A stretch of DNA of 64,000 nucleotides from Sapria himalayana (Eukaryota > Streptophyta > Magnoliopsida > Malpighiales > Rafflesiaceae): contig JAREIK010010245.1 of NCBI GenBank assembly GCA_029783825.1, positions 1-64,000 of the forward strand, in the 5' to 3' direction. The notes below the pieces were generated by a model. That model was not told the DNA's origin and did not search any database. It worked only from the letters and a program-made list of their open reading frames with translations. The position numbers were made by a program, and so were the translations under genes. Shown here piece by piece: positions 47,286 to 58,745 of this stretch. Numbering within the stretch: position 1 is the stretch's first letter; every line of letters begins with the position of its first letter.

Positions 47286-48745
47286 AAACCAACAAATGGG
47301 AACCCATGCAGGTTCTAGCTACAAAATTACGTAGGCTAAGATTTGAACTGGGCAAGTGGAATAGAGAGAGATTTGGGAATATAAACAAGAATATTCAGGA
47401 TACATAATCTAAAGTAAGTAGCTTAGAAATGGAATATGAGAATAACCAGGACGAAGATTCTATAATTAATTTAAATAAAGCAAATACAGAATTAAACTTA
47501 TTACTCCATATGGAAGAAATATTTTGGAAACAGAGGGCCAAAGTAAAGTGACTTAAGGAAGGGGATAGAAACATCAAGCTTTTTAATGTAGTTGCAAAAT
47601 TAAAAATTCAAAGACATGAAATAAAGGTATCAAAAATGACATGGGCAAGTGGATAGATGAAGAAGGAGAACTTTAAAAAGTTTTGTAAGCTTATTTTAAA
47701 AGTCATATCTGTGGTCACACCCAACAAATGGGTGAATCCTTAATTTTACAAATAGATAAAAGTGTATCTGAAAAACATAACAAACTACTAGAAGAATGCC
47801 CTAGTGAGGAGGAAATAAAATCTACTGTCTTTAGTGGAAATTAAGATAGTGCAGTGGGTCCAGACGCATGGAATAATAGTTTTTTTCAACAAACCTGGAA
47901 TATAATAAACAAAGAGCGGATGGCCATAATTTCTTGGGGTTTTACAGGAGCAGAAATTACAAAATCATGGGCTAGCTCCTATATCATACTAATACCTAAG
48001 AAAGATAATCCACAAAAAAGCGAAGATTATAGACCTATAAGCCTATGTAATTTAGTGTATAAAATTTTAACAAAAGTCCTATAGAATAGACTGAATAGGG
48101 TAATTCCCTCCATTTTTTCGGTAGAACAAGCATGATTCGTTCAAAATAGAGTAATGATGGAAACATTAATTTAACTATAGAACTGATGAAAGAAATAGGG
48201 GCGAAAGTTAAAAGGTCATAATGTGATTATGATGTTAGATTCAACTATAGCATTTGATAGAGTAGAATATGACATTTTATGCTACACGATGTGAAAAATG
48301 AGATTTTCTAAATTATGGATAGATCTAATGTATAGATGTATCTCTAGCACATGAGTTAAAATTCTAATTAATGGGGAAGCATGTAGTGAATTTAAGCAAG
48401 TTAGGGGACTTAGATAGGGGTTCCTTTATCCCCATTATTATTTAATATATACATAGAATTACTAAAAACAAGTTTAAAAAGAAAAATAAAGGAGGATAAT
48501 ATTACCAGTTTTAAACAACCTAGACATACTCTGAATGTAAGCTGCCTAGCTTATGCGGATAATATAATTGTATTTACAAATGCCGGGAGCAAATCATTAA
48601 AGAATATGATGAAGCAATTTGACACAGTAGAAGAAGAAATGGGTCAATAACTTAATAAAAATAAATGTCAATTTGTGGTTTCAAGGAAAGCACCTGAAAG
48701 GACAATTCAAAGAGTAAAAAAGAATTTTAGGCTTTGAGTAGAATA
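47286..48745 (+). pseudogene. LINE-D ORF2 linker and reverse transcriptase
   Basis: The linker shows LGKWNRERFGNINKNI and MEEIFWKQRAKVK (47,350-47,550). RT blocks follow: GPDAWNNSFFQQTW, EITKSWASSYIILIPKKD, SEDYRPISLCNLVYKILTK, VIMMLDSTIAFDRVEYD (block A Asp kept), DLMYRCISST and LAYADNIIVF. In the last block the second Asp of YADD is Asn (AAT at 48,561-48,563). Stops and frame changes are frequent after 48,080. The thumb is cut at about 48,745, where the sequence jumps to zf-RVT. Confidence 0.9.
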
Positions 48746-49709
48746 AAGAGATCCCACAATTGAAATAGATCCCACCAAAATTGAATGTATTCATGTGGAA
48801 GCTCTTATCAAATACTATTCCAGTAGACTCGAATATTCAATTGAAGGGGATAAAATTAGCTTCCAGATGTGAATGTTGTTTTACTAACATAGAAAGTGAA
48901 AATTAGTTATTTTCAACAGGGAAAATAGCGGTGGAAGTCTAGAATTATTTGGCGATAGATGCACAAGTAAGCAACAAATTAGAAGATATCAAGAAAAGAC
49001 TAATGAGATGGAAGATAAGTCATACAAAGTATAAGGTATGTAACTGGCTAAGGGATTACATTCCATACATCATAGTCTGGAAACTGTGGAAAGCCAGGAA
49101 TAGAATAGGTTCGAAAATATTAAAATGGATGCTAAGCATATAAAAGAAAAAATTAAAAAAAGATTGTACATGCATATCATTAGGATTTCAACTAAAACTT
49201 AAAAATGCGAAAATGGAAGATGAGAAAAGAATATTTTGTGGTTTTCATGCAATTAAGAAAAAAATCTCTGAGGTTAGAGTGGTGAGTTGGGAGAAACCTC
49301 CGTGGGGAAGGCTTGCTTTAAACACAATGATAGTTTTAATAAGGATATGGCTGAGGTAGGGGGAAGAGGGGTGATAAGAAATGAGAAGGGCAAAGTTATA
49401 AAAGCATATACAATGAAAGAAAAAGCATCCTCTACTTTGCATGCAAAAATTTTAGCCTTAAATAATGGCCTTAAAATATGCAAAGAAAATTCTTATAATA
49501 ACTTAAGAGTACAAGTGGATTCGAGTATATTGGTGAATCTGATTATGAATAAGATAGAAATTTGGAACTATGAAGATCAGATAGAGTTAATTAGAAGTCT
49601 TTTAACCGACATAAAAGAAGAAATTAAGCATATATATAGGGAAGCTAATGTTGTTGCAGATAAATTAGCCATAGAGGGTTTGAAGAAGGGATTACAAGCA
49701 TTTGAGTGA
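48746..49709 (+). pseudogene. LINE-D zf-RVT remnant and RNase H
   Basis: The zf-RVT part shows KLNVFMWKLLSNTIPVDSNIQ, ASRCECC and YIPYIIVWKLWKARNRI (48,780-49,110). RNase H at 49,287-49,709 starts in a shifted frame after PPWGRLALN. It has NDSFNKDMAE (first Asp region), GGRGVIRNEKGK, HAKILALNNGL (the catalytic Glu of HAEIL is Lys), VQVDSSILV (Asp kept) and HIYREANVVADKLA. The stop at 49,707-49,709 is the normal ORF2 end by comparison with LINE-C. Confidence 0.88.
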
Positions 49710-51016
49710 GCCAATATACCGGAAAAATATAAAGGCCTAATCACACTAGATAAAGTAGAATTTCCATAGATTAGAATTCAAAAGCAATAGCGAATTTTGA
49801 TCTTCCCGATCCTGTGGGGTTATAAATAAACATATATGGCTTTGCTTTGTTTTTAAGGTTTACAAGTATAAGCCAAGATGAAGGGATAGGAAAATGGATT
49901 ATGGCAAATGGCATGTCCATATTAAGCAGAATTTTGTTTTATGTACTTAAAGTGTAGGAACTACAAAACTATATAAGGTAGAGAGCGAGGCAATTAAATT
50001 AAAGGGTGGCAAAATAAAGAAACTCCATTGGTCAGGAGGCAATTAAATTATAAATATCTATTTTATATTTTGGTTGTGGTACAGGGTCAAATGCATACAT
50101 GAGGCAAATGGGAAAGTGAAAATGAATGAAATTTGTGCATGAAACAGCATAAGGGTGGGACTTCAAATGGCAGAGAAATTAAAATGGTAATGCATACATG
50201 AGGCAATTAAATTACAAATATCTATTTTCATATTTTGATTTGTGGAACATAATTAAATACATGAAAATATTGCATGAAACTATACTTCATGTATGCTTAA
50301 AGTGCAACGAATGCAAAGCAATATAGGATGAAAGAGTGAGGCTGACAAAATATATATTTGTTTCCTATGTATTTAGCTTGTGATGTAGGGGAGATAGTCA
50401 ACATGAGGCAAAAAATGAAGCCTGTCAAATTTAATTAAACCCATGAAGATGGATAAAGCTTCAACTAGAAGAGCAGTGATCAAATGCATGCTTTTTCTTT
50501 CATGTTTCAGGGTGTAAAAGGAGTTAAGGGTTGTAACAGAATTATTTTATACTTTATTAGGCTGATTTAAGTGCAGGGGTATGATGACTGAGGCAGAAAG
50601 GATGGTTATGCTACTGGCAGATATCAGTGGTCTATTTTTTTGGCATTGTGTTTGTTTTACAGGGTCAAATGCATTGATTATAGAAGGCAGAGGAGGAAAG
50701 GAAACAAGAATAAAATAGTAGAGAGGGTGCCAATTTTATTCATAAGCAGGATGGCAAGGGGATTGTAGATGGGAAAGGGATTAACAAAAAGCATAAGGGA
50801 CAAAGTAATAAAAGATAAACTGGTCGTAAAATAGTATAAGGCTTAGAAGTAAAGTGGAGTGAGGCATTTAGGGATAGGACAAATAGATTGATGAAATGTG
50901 TATTGCTTTTATTTGTTCATGGGTGTAAAAGGGTAGCTCTAGATTGCAAAGATGGTATTCCTCCGCCAAAAAAAAGGGTTTTTTATTGATAAAACAAACT
51001 TTTGCAAAAAAAAAGG
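49710..51016 (+). other. LINE-D 3' UTR with internal sub-repeats and tail
   Basis: Diverged sub-repeats are visible: CTTAAAGTGTAGGAACTAC (49,948) against CTTAAAGTGCAACGAATGC (50,297); AAATATCTATTTTATATTTTG (50,050) against AAATATCTATTTTCATATTTT (50,215); and pyrimidine-AG-GGTCAAATGCAT at about 50,092 and 50,662. The terminus carries GTAGCTCTAGATTGCAAAGATGG, CCTCCGCC followed by an A-run and GGG, a GATAAAAC box and a nine-base A-tail. Confidence 0.75.
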
Positions 51017-51030
51017 AGGATAAGTAGAAT
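51017..51030. repeat. Target-site duplication, right, of LINE-D
   Basis: AGGATAAGTAGAAT again, directly after the LINE-D tail and followed by AAGAAGAATAATAAC array sequence. Confidence 0.8.
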
Positions 51031-52706
51031 AAGAAGAATAATAACAAAAAGAAAAATAAAAAGGATTAGAAGAATAAGAAAAGTAAGAAAAATAAGAAGA
51101 ATAAGAAATGTAAAATGAATGAGAAACATAAGAAGAATAGAAATCATAAGAAAAATAAGAAGAATAAGACTAATAAGAAGAATAAAAAGAATAAGAGGAG
51201 TAAGAAGAATAAGAACCTTAATAAGAATAAAAAGACTAAGAAGAACAAGAAGAATAAGAAGTATTTGAAGAAAAGAGGAATAATAAGAATAAGAAAAATA
51301 AAAAAAGAATAAGAAGAATAAGTAGAATAAGAAGAAAAAGAAGAAATAAAAGAAAAAGAAAAATCAAAAAAATGAGAAAAATAAGAAGAATAAAAAAAAT
51401 AACAATAATAATCCGAATAAGTAAAATAAGAAGAGTTAAAAGACTTACAAGAATAAGAACAATAAAAAGAATATGAATAATTAGAAGAATAAGAAGAATA
51501 AGAAGAATAATAAGAATTAGAAGAATGCGCAAAATAAAAAGAATAAAAAGAATTATAAGACTTAGAAGAATAAAAAGAATAAGAGAATTAGAAGAATGAC
51601 AACAATAATAAGAATAATAAGAATAAAAAGAATATTAAGAATAAGATGAATAATAAGAATAAGAAGAATTAGAAAAATAAACAGAATATGAAGAATCAGA
51701 AGACAAAATAATTTAAAGAAAAAGAAAAATAAGAAGATTAAGAAGAATTTTAAGACATAAAAATAGGAAGAATAAGAATAATAAGAATAATTAGAAGAAT
51801 AAAAATAAGAAGAATAATAATAAGAAGAATAAGAGTAAAAGAGTAAAAAAATAAAAGAATAAGAAGAATAAGAAGTATAAGAAGAATAAAGAGAATTATA
51901 AGGATTAGAAGAATAAGCATACTAAGAAGAATTAGAAGACTTGTAAGACTTAGAATAAATTAAAGAATAAAAAGAATAAGAAGAATGAGAAGAATAAGAA
52001 GAATAAGAAGAATAAGAAGAAAAATGAGAATTAGAAGAATAATAAGAATGTGAAGAATAAAAAGAATAATAAGAATAAGAAGAATAAGAAGAATAAGGAG
52101 AATAAGAAGAATAAGAAGAATAAGAAGAATAAAAAGAATAAAAAGAAGATTAATAAGATTAAGAAGAAAAATAAAAATAAGAAGAATTAGAAAAATAAGT
52201 AGAATAAGAAGAATTAGATGATTAAAAGTTTTATAAAAATAAGAAGAATAAGAACAAAAAGAAGAATAATAAGAATGATAAGAATAATAATAATTAAAAA
52301 AAAAGAAGAAAAAGAAAAATAAGAAGAATAAGAAAAATAAAAAGAATAAGTAAATGAGAAGAATTAAAAATTTGAAATATTAAGAAAAATAAAAAAATTT
52401 GAATAATAAGAAGAATAAAAAGAAAATATAGAATAAGAAGAATAATAAGAATAAGAAGAATAAGTAATATAAGAAGATTATAAGTCTTAGAAAAATAACA
52501 AGAATAACAAAAATAAGAATAAAAAAAAGAACAAGAATAAAAAAAATTAGAAGAATACGAAGAATAAGAAGACTAAGAAGAGTAAGAAGGATAAGAACAA
52601 TAATAAAAATAAAAAGAATAATATAAATAAAAAGAATAAGAAGAATAAGAATAAAAAGAAATTAATGAAGAATAAGATGAATAAAAAGTATAAAAAGAAT
52701 AATACT
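51031..52706. repeat. (AAGAAGAAT)n array downstream of LINE-D
   Basis: The other half of the array split by LINE-D. Its first 350 bp carry the GAGAAACATAAGAAGAATAG and AACCTTAATAAGAATAAAAA segments also found after LINE-C and at about 44,370-44,520. It ends at the 5'-truncated start of LINE-E. Confidence 0.93.
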
Positions 52707-53960
52707 AGAAACAAGAGTAGATATGATGGAAAATTAATGAACTCAGTGGAAATATTAAAAGATATCAAGAGAGAAATCAGTAATATATCTTTTGTAAAGC
52801 TAATAAGGGCTGAAAATATAGATGTGGAAAAAATAATTAGAAATTCATGGGCACTTGCACTGAGTAAGGCGAAGACTCAGAGTGTAAAGAGCATAAGATG
52901 GAATAAGCCTTCTATAGGACATTTATCTCATTATACAGATGGAAACTTTAATAGAGATATGGGAGCTGTAGGAGAAGGAGTAATTAGACATTTTCAAAAG
53001 AAAATTATAAAAGCTTATTCTCTGTCATGCAAGGTCTCATCGAGCTCTACACTCAGAAATTAGTGCACTTATAAGAGAGTGTAGGTCTACAAGGAGCTCG
53101 GATTAAAAAACATACAAATCCAGGTGGACTCTAGTTTGCTAGTAGACCTAGTAAAAAACAAAATATCTTTATGGAGATATGAAGAGGAGATCAGAGATAT
53201 CATACATCTTATGAAGGAGCTTAAAGCATTTATTCAGCACATCTATAGGGTGGCAAATGTGCTTGCTGACACTTAGTCCAGAATAAGCCTTCTTAAAGGG
53301 GCTAAAGATTTTGACGAGGAGTCCTTGCCGGTAAGGCTACAAGGCTTAGCTATACTGGAAGGTTAGCATTCCCCTATATAAGGGTTAAAAAGGCTAGGAT
53401 ATGAGAGCTGGTGGGAGAGGGGCTATTGGGGGAGAAGGAGATGTAGAATCGATTAAGAGGGGGGCACATAGGTTTCTTTTTTCTGTTTGTTATTTTGCAG
53501 GATTTTAGATTTGCACTGTGAGAAATGGGAGAGATATTGGATCCAAGAGGTTGTTTGCTTGCATGCGCATGGTTTTATATTTCAGTAGGTGAATGGTATG
53601 TAGACCAATGTTTGGGCTCGGGCAGAAGAGTACTTGGTGCAAGGAAGGAAATGAAATATTGGCAGGAAGGGTAAATGCATAGAAAGCTCTATTAGATTGT
53701 ATGGTGTTCCTTCATGTTGCAAAACACAGCAATTTACTGCTAGAGATCAGATAAGCTTCTGCTAGAAGAGGAGTTGCTCAAGCTTCTAGTCTGCAAGAGA
53801 GAATACAGTAGTTAGTGTCTACTATAGGAGCAGTAGTAGGCAGGCTGTGCACTACTTGGCGAAGGCTAATGTAATGTGTGGGAGAGGAGATTCAAAAAAT
53901 AATCAATCATGAAGCTTGAGGGAGGAAGAGGCATGTAAGGGAGAAGAGGAATAATAATAT
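52707..53960 (+). mobile_element. LINE-E: 3' fragment of an L1-type LINE
   Basis: It starts abruptly in the zf-RVT/RNase H linker (TRNKSRYDGKLMNSVEILKDI, matching SRNKSKFENKRMN in LINE-C), directly against the array. RNase H follows at about 52,910-53,290 (HYTDGNFNRDMGAVGEGVIR, QIQVDSSLLVDL, HIYRVANVLADT, stops at 53,060 and 53,274). The region after 53,370 is 3' UTR-like with TTATTTTGCAGG near 53,500. The usual LINE 3' terminus is missing; the sequence passes into CACTA copy C at about 53,960. Confidence 0.85.
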
Positions 53961-53964
53961 CATT

Positions 53965-56300
53965 AATTTAGGAAGAGAGAATACGTAAATTAGCGACGGA
54001 TTTAGTGACGGAATTTCCCTCGTAAATAAAATCCTTAATTTAGCGATAAATTTAGCTATGAAATTTCCCTAGTAAATAATATCATTAATTTAGCGATGAA
54101 TTTTTCTAGCTAATAAAATCCATAATATAGCTACAGATTTAGCAATGGATTTTTCCTAGTTAATAAAATATGTAATTTAGCTACGAATTTAGTGACGAAT
54201 TTTTCCTAGCTAATAAAATTTGTGATTTAGCAACGGATTTAGTTACCGAATTTTCCTAGCTAATAAAATCCATAAATTAGCGACGAATTTAGTGACGGAT
54301 TTTTCCTAGCTAATAAAATCAGTAATTTAGCTACGGAATTAGCGGCGGATTTTCTCTAGCTAATAAAATTCATAATTTAGCTATAAATTTAGCGATAGAT
54401 TTTTCCTAGCTAAAAAATCCGCAATTTAGCTATGGAATTAGTGATAAATTTTCCCATGCTAATAAAATCCGTGATTTAGCTACGGATTTAGTGACCGAAT
54501 TTCCCTAGCTAATAAAATCCATAAATTAGCGATGAATTTAGTAACGGATTTTCCCTGGATAATAAAATACTTAATTTAGCTACGAAATTTTCCTAGCTAA
54601 TAAAATTTGTAATTTAGCGATAGATTTAGTGATTGATTTTTTCTAGCTAATAAAATCCATAATATAGCGACGGATTTTTCCTAGCTAATAAAATCTGTAA
54701 TTTACCTATGAATTTAGTGACAGAATTTCCTTATCCAATATTTAATTATTTAATTATTATTTATTTATTATTAGTTTTAATATTTTATTTAATTTTGTTT
54801 ATTAAATGTCTGTTAATGGTCTATAAATGAGCAATCCTTAAGGGATACAATTTCCTCGTAAAATATTAAACAAATTATATTATAAATAAATACTTTTAAA
54901 AATATAAAAATAAAAAAAATTTATTAAAAATGACTAAAATAACAATTTTTATGATGTATTAATTTTTTAAAAAATTATTCAAAAAACTTTTCTAAAATTT
55001 TAAATTACGAAACTTAAAAATTTGTATTAAAGTAACATTAAATAATAAATTCAATAAGTATAATAATTTTTTCGATATTTTAAAGATTCAATTAACATAT
55101 ATTAAAATTTCTACTAATATAAATTTAAATTAATTCATTGTATAATAAAATAAAAAATATTTTCAAAAATATCTAAATTGATGAATAAACTAGTAAAAAT
55201 TAATATTATTATAAGTAAATAAAATTATGATAATAGAAAACTTTTTAAAAAATAAATAATACAAATTTTGAAAATCTTGAAATATAATAAAAATATAAGT
55301 TTTTTAATAAAGTTAAAAGAAAATAAATGAATATTTATAAATAAATACATAGATGTTTGCTCTTACTAAAATTTATACGTATTAAACAATTGAGTAATAT
55401 TTTTACTATTAGCTTTTAACATTAAGTTTTTATTAAAATAATAAATATAATTTTTTTTAATTATCTTATTACATTTAAGTAATTTTTTGAATTTTAAACA
55501 TTATTAATGATATCAAATAATATGAAATTTTATGCCTTTAAAATTATTTCATATTATTTAATTAATATTATAATAAAAAATTGTAAGGTATTTGTTTTTC
55601 ATTTGTACCTTGCAACATGCACATTAATTTAGTTGAAAAAATTTTAATAGTAAATAAAATTAATGAGTATATATATATCATTTATTTAATGTTTAATAAT
55701 TAAAAATATAAATATTTTCCTAAAATATACATTCTGTCTCTTGACGCCGATGCATCTTTAACAAGTGAACCGAATTCCTTTGCATTCTACCATCTATCTC
55801 TTGATGCCGACGCAATAATATTTATTCGAGGTTTAAGTATTAATTTGTTATTTTATTTGAGGTACATTTTATACATTTATGCTTCATCAATTATCTTGGA
55901 TTGCTTAACTGAAGATTAAGCTTATGCATATTGATTATGTTATTTATTGTTTCTGAAATTCTTCTCCTTTATTCACTGTGGTTTGCTTGGATTTTGTTTA
56001 TAAACTTATTCGTATACATACTTCATGTATTTGTGATATAATGCATTGTCATTGCATGGATTTTGATGGTGCACAGTAGGTATGCCAAATTAATAACTGC
56101 TTCAATATACATAACTATATACTGTATACAAAAATAGTATACATAAATATAAGTGTATTTTATATAAGTGTGTTTAAACATAACTATATCTATATAACTA
56201 TAAAAACAATATACATAAACTATTTAAACATAATTATATCTATATAACTATATAAACAATATATATAAACTTTTACTATACTTTATAAGTAATTTATAAC
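53965..56300 (+). mobile_element. CACTA copy C: subterminal repeats and leader
   Basis: Subterminal repeats at 53,980-54,735 have the same GCGACGGATTTAGTGACGGA core and TAGCTAATAAAATCC spacers as copy A, in the same orientation. The AT-rich leader follows in the same order (AATATTTAATTATTTAATTA, CTTAAGGGATAC, TACATAGATGTTTGC, the GACGCCGATGCATC island and the donor at 55,862). The segment at 56,075 (GTGCACAGTAGGTATGCC) matches 13,190. The CACTA terminus itself is missing, and homology to copy A fades by about 56,300. Confidence 0.8.
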
Positions 56301-57591
56301 AATTGTAAAAACATATGATTAAAAATGCAAAAACATCTAATATTGGAATTTAAAGTATTTTTAATCCTATGAAATTTAACTAATCAAACTAAGCACATCA
56401 CAGCCCCTGAATGAGAGTGCCCTGGGATCATGATAATAAACCCTTGTGCAATGTCATCCTTAAATTATTCTAAGTCATTATAAACTCATTATGTACTCAT
56501 ATCAAATAATTACTTCTCAATGTTGCCCGAGCCACTTGAATTTATTGTATGATCAATAATTGGGAAGTTAATTCGTCCATCAATTTATATTGCACCATAA
56601 AAGAAAGATTTATTATAATTCCTATGGCTAGAATGATTTATATTCATTTCATGCTAGATTAATAGCCACCAGAGAGATGACATTTCATAAGTCATATGAG
56701 GGTTGATTATATTCATACTAACATCATAATTTGATTATGCTTCTAATTTGAACCAAATAAAAGAGAATATAAATTTAATTTGAAAAATAGATTTAGTCAC
56801 TTACATGATTTGTATGTCATATGATCATTTTTTATATATTATATCTTAAATTTTTAATATTTCAAAATTATTTGTAGGAATGCAAGTCGATAGGTTAAAA
56901 GCCAACCTAAACCCAAGCTAAATCTAACACATCAACCTTCATTATGTTCAAATCCCTTGTAAGGGACTAAGTGTAGAACAATTCATCATGTATATTGAAA
57001 ATGATAAATTAAGGTTTTATTATAGTTTTGGATGGCACGACAAAGAAGCCTGAACAAAGAGACCTTGCTTATGATGTCGCATAAAGGTATTTTGTAAGTT
57101 TTCGAGTTGATCACATAGCAATTAAGAAAATATCAAAAATAAATTAGTGATCAAGAATAATTCTTAGTCTCGCAAAGGAGCCAAAAAATCCAAATTATTG
57201 AGAGAAAAAAGAACATGAAAATAGAGTAGGCTTATAGTTTTTAAGTAGCAATTACATGCATAACAAGAAATCTAAATCATTCTAATCTTCAAATAGAAAA
57301 AAAGATTAGGCTTGCATTTCTTAAATTACCAAACAAACTAACAAAAAAAAAATAAATATTATCCATTGATACAACTAAAAGGTAGAAATATTGCTCTGAG
57401 AATTATTTTCTTAAATTAGTTAAATTTAAGAATTTTATTAAATAGATTTTCTTGACAATGAAAGTACTATTTTTTTTTATTTTGTTGCTTCCAAAAACAA
57501 CACTAAATTTTATCTAACTTTGCAAAAAAAAAATGAAATTCCACCTCAACACTACTAATAATAATAATACTTAATATTTTCATCCTTAATC

Positions 57592-57623
<32 letters not shown>

Positions 57624-58340
57624 TAATGAATAAGTATGTTATGGAATCCAAAATAAAAAATATCTATGATTTGGGTTATATTTTAGTACCTAAATTCAGA
57701 TACTCATAATTATCCCAATATAATTAAAAAAAACATTATGCATAAACTCATTTCTGTTTACTCGGTATGCAAAATGAGTTTATGCATATGTTTATGCATA
57801 TAGAGTATGTATAAACTCTATATGCATATGTTTTTTTTATGTAAAAAATGAGTTCTGCATAAACTCATATGCATACTTGAGTATATGCATACCGTATGAA
57901 TAAAGGAAGGTAATTATTAGCATAGGAATTTGGAAGACCCAAATCAAAAATATTTTGGAGTTGGGTCCCCAAATGTTATATTAAAATTAAAAATTGTAAT
58001 AAAACATAATTATTTTCATTTTGGGTCCCCTTAACATTTTTTCCTATAACATTATAACTTTTACAAACTTTTGATGCACTAAAATGCATCAACTTTGTTT
58101 ATCTCACAGAAGTTTTAAAAAAATATAAAACTAAAATAATAGTTTCAGAATTCAAAAATCAATTTTTGATTCTTATAGGGTTTACCAAAATATACTACTT
58201 CAAAGAACAATGATAGGTTCAAACCCAGGGCTTACACCCATTTAATGATGCCACCAACCATCCAACTATTAACTTTTTAGAAATCTTGGATTCAAAAATC
58301 TTTATCATGATAATGCAAGTAGGATTTGATTATTTTAAGT
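56301..58340. other. AT-rich sequence without recognisable genes; palindrome cluster
   Basis: I see no coding similarity here. It interrupts what would be the copy C arrays and may be a separate insertion. It contains a (CA)n run at 57,593-57,618 and a cluster of inverted repeats at 57,737-57,890. Confidence 0.4.
57737..57788. repeat. Perfect 17-bp inverted repeat
   Basis: TATGCATAAACTCATTT (57,737-57,753) and its exact reverse complement (57,772-57,788) flank an 18-nt loop. A second palindrome, TATGCATATAGAGT / ACTCTATATGCATA, follows within 20 bp. More ATGCATA and AAACTCAT copies continue to about 57,890. Confidence 0.9.
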
Positions 58341-58745
58341 GTTTAGAATTATGATTATATGTGTAACTATATGTATATCCACATGTAACTATATTTATAA
58401 TTACATGTATAATAACATACAACATTATATTTAACTATATGTGTGTAACTATGTATAAATATTTGTATACCTATATATAAATATTTGTATAACTATATAT
58501 AAATATTTGTATAACTATATAACACTCTACAATATTAAATATAACTATATTTATAACTATGTATACATATATGTAAATCTATATATTTATTTATAACTGT
58601 ATATATTTTTGTAACTATTTGTATGAATATATTTATATATAATTATATGTTTAAATATATAAAAATATTATTAGTTATATATACTATATGTATAATAACA
58701 TGTAACTTTAAATAATTGTATCTTATTATATATATAACAATAAAA
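58341..58745. repeat. TATAACTA ~550-bp array fragment (copy C)
   Basis: Shares TGTGTAACTATATGTATA, TTTATAATTACATGTATAA and AACACTCTACAATATTAAAT with copies A and B, and stops after AAAAGCTTT at 58,750. It is the right-most trace of the CACTA family in the window. Confidence 0.85.

Larger units (their letters stand above)
44898..51016 (+). mobile_element. LINE-D: near full-length L1-type LINE
   Basis: The most complete LINE of the window, about 6.1 kb: leader (GAATTTTGCTTCCCTCTC at 44,898), ORF1, endonuclease, RT, partial zf-RVT, RNase H, 3' UTR and A-rich tail (51,005-51,014). A 14-bp direct repeat brackets it. All reading frames carry stops or frameshifts, and the region between the RT thumb and zf-RVT (about 48,745) is deleted. 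Key residues are lost in the zinc knuckle, endonuclease, RT and RNase H. Confidence 0.9.
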
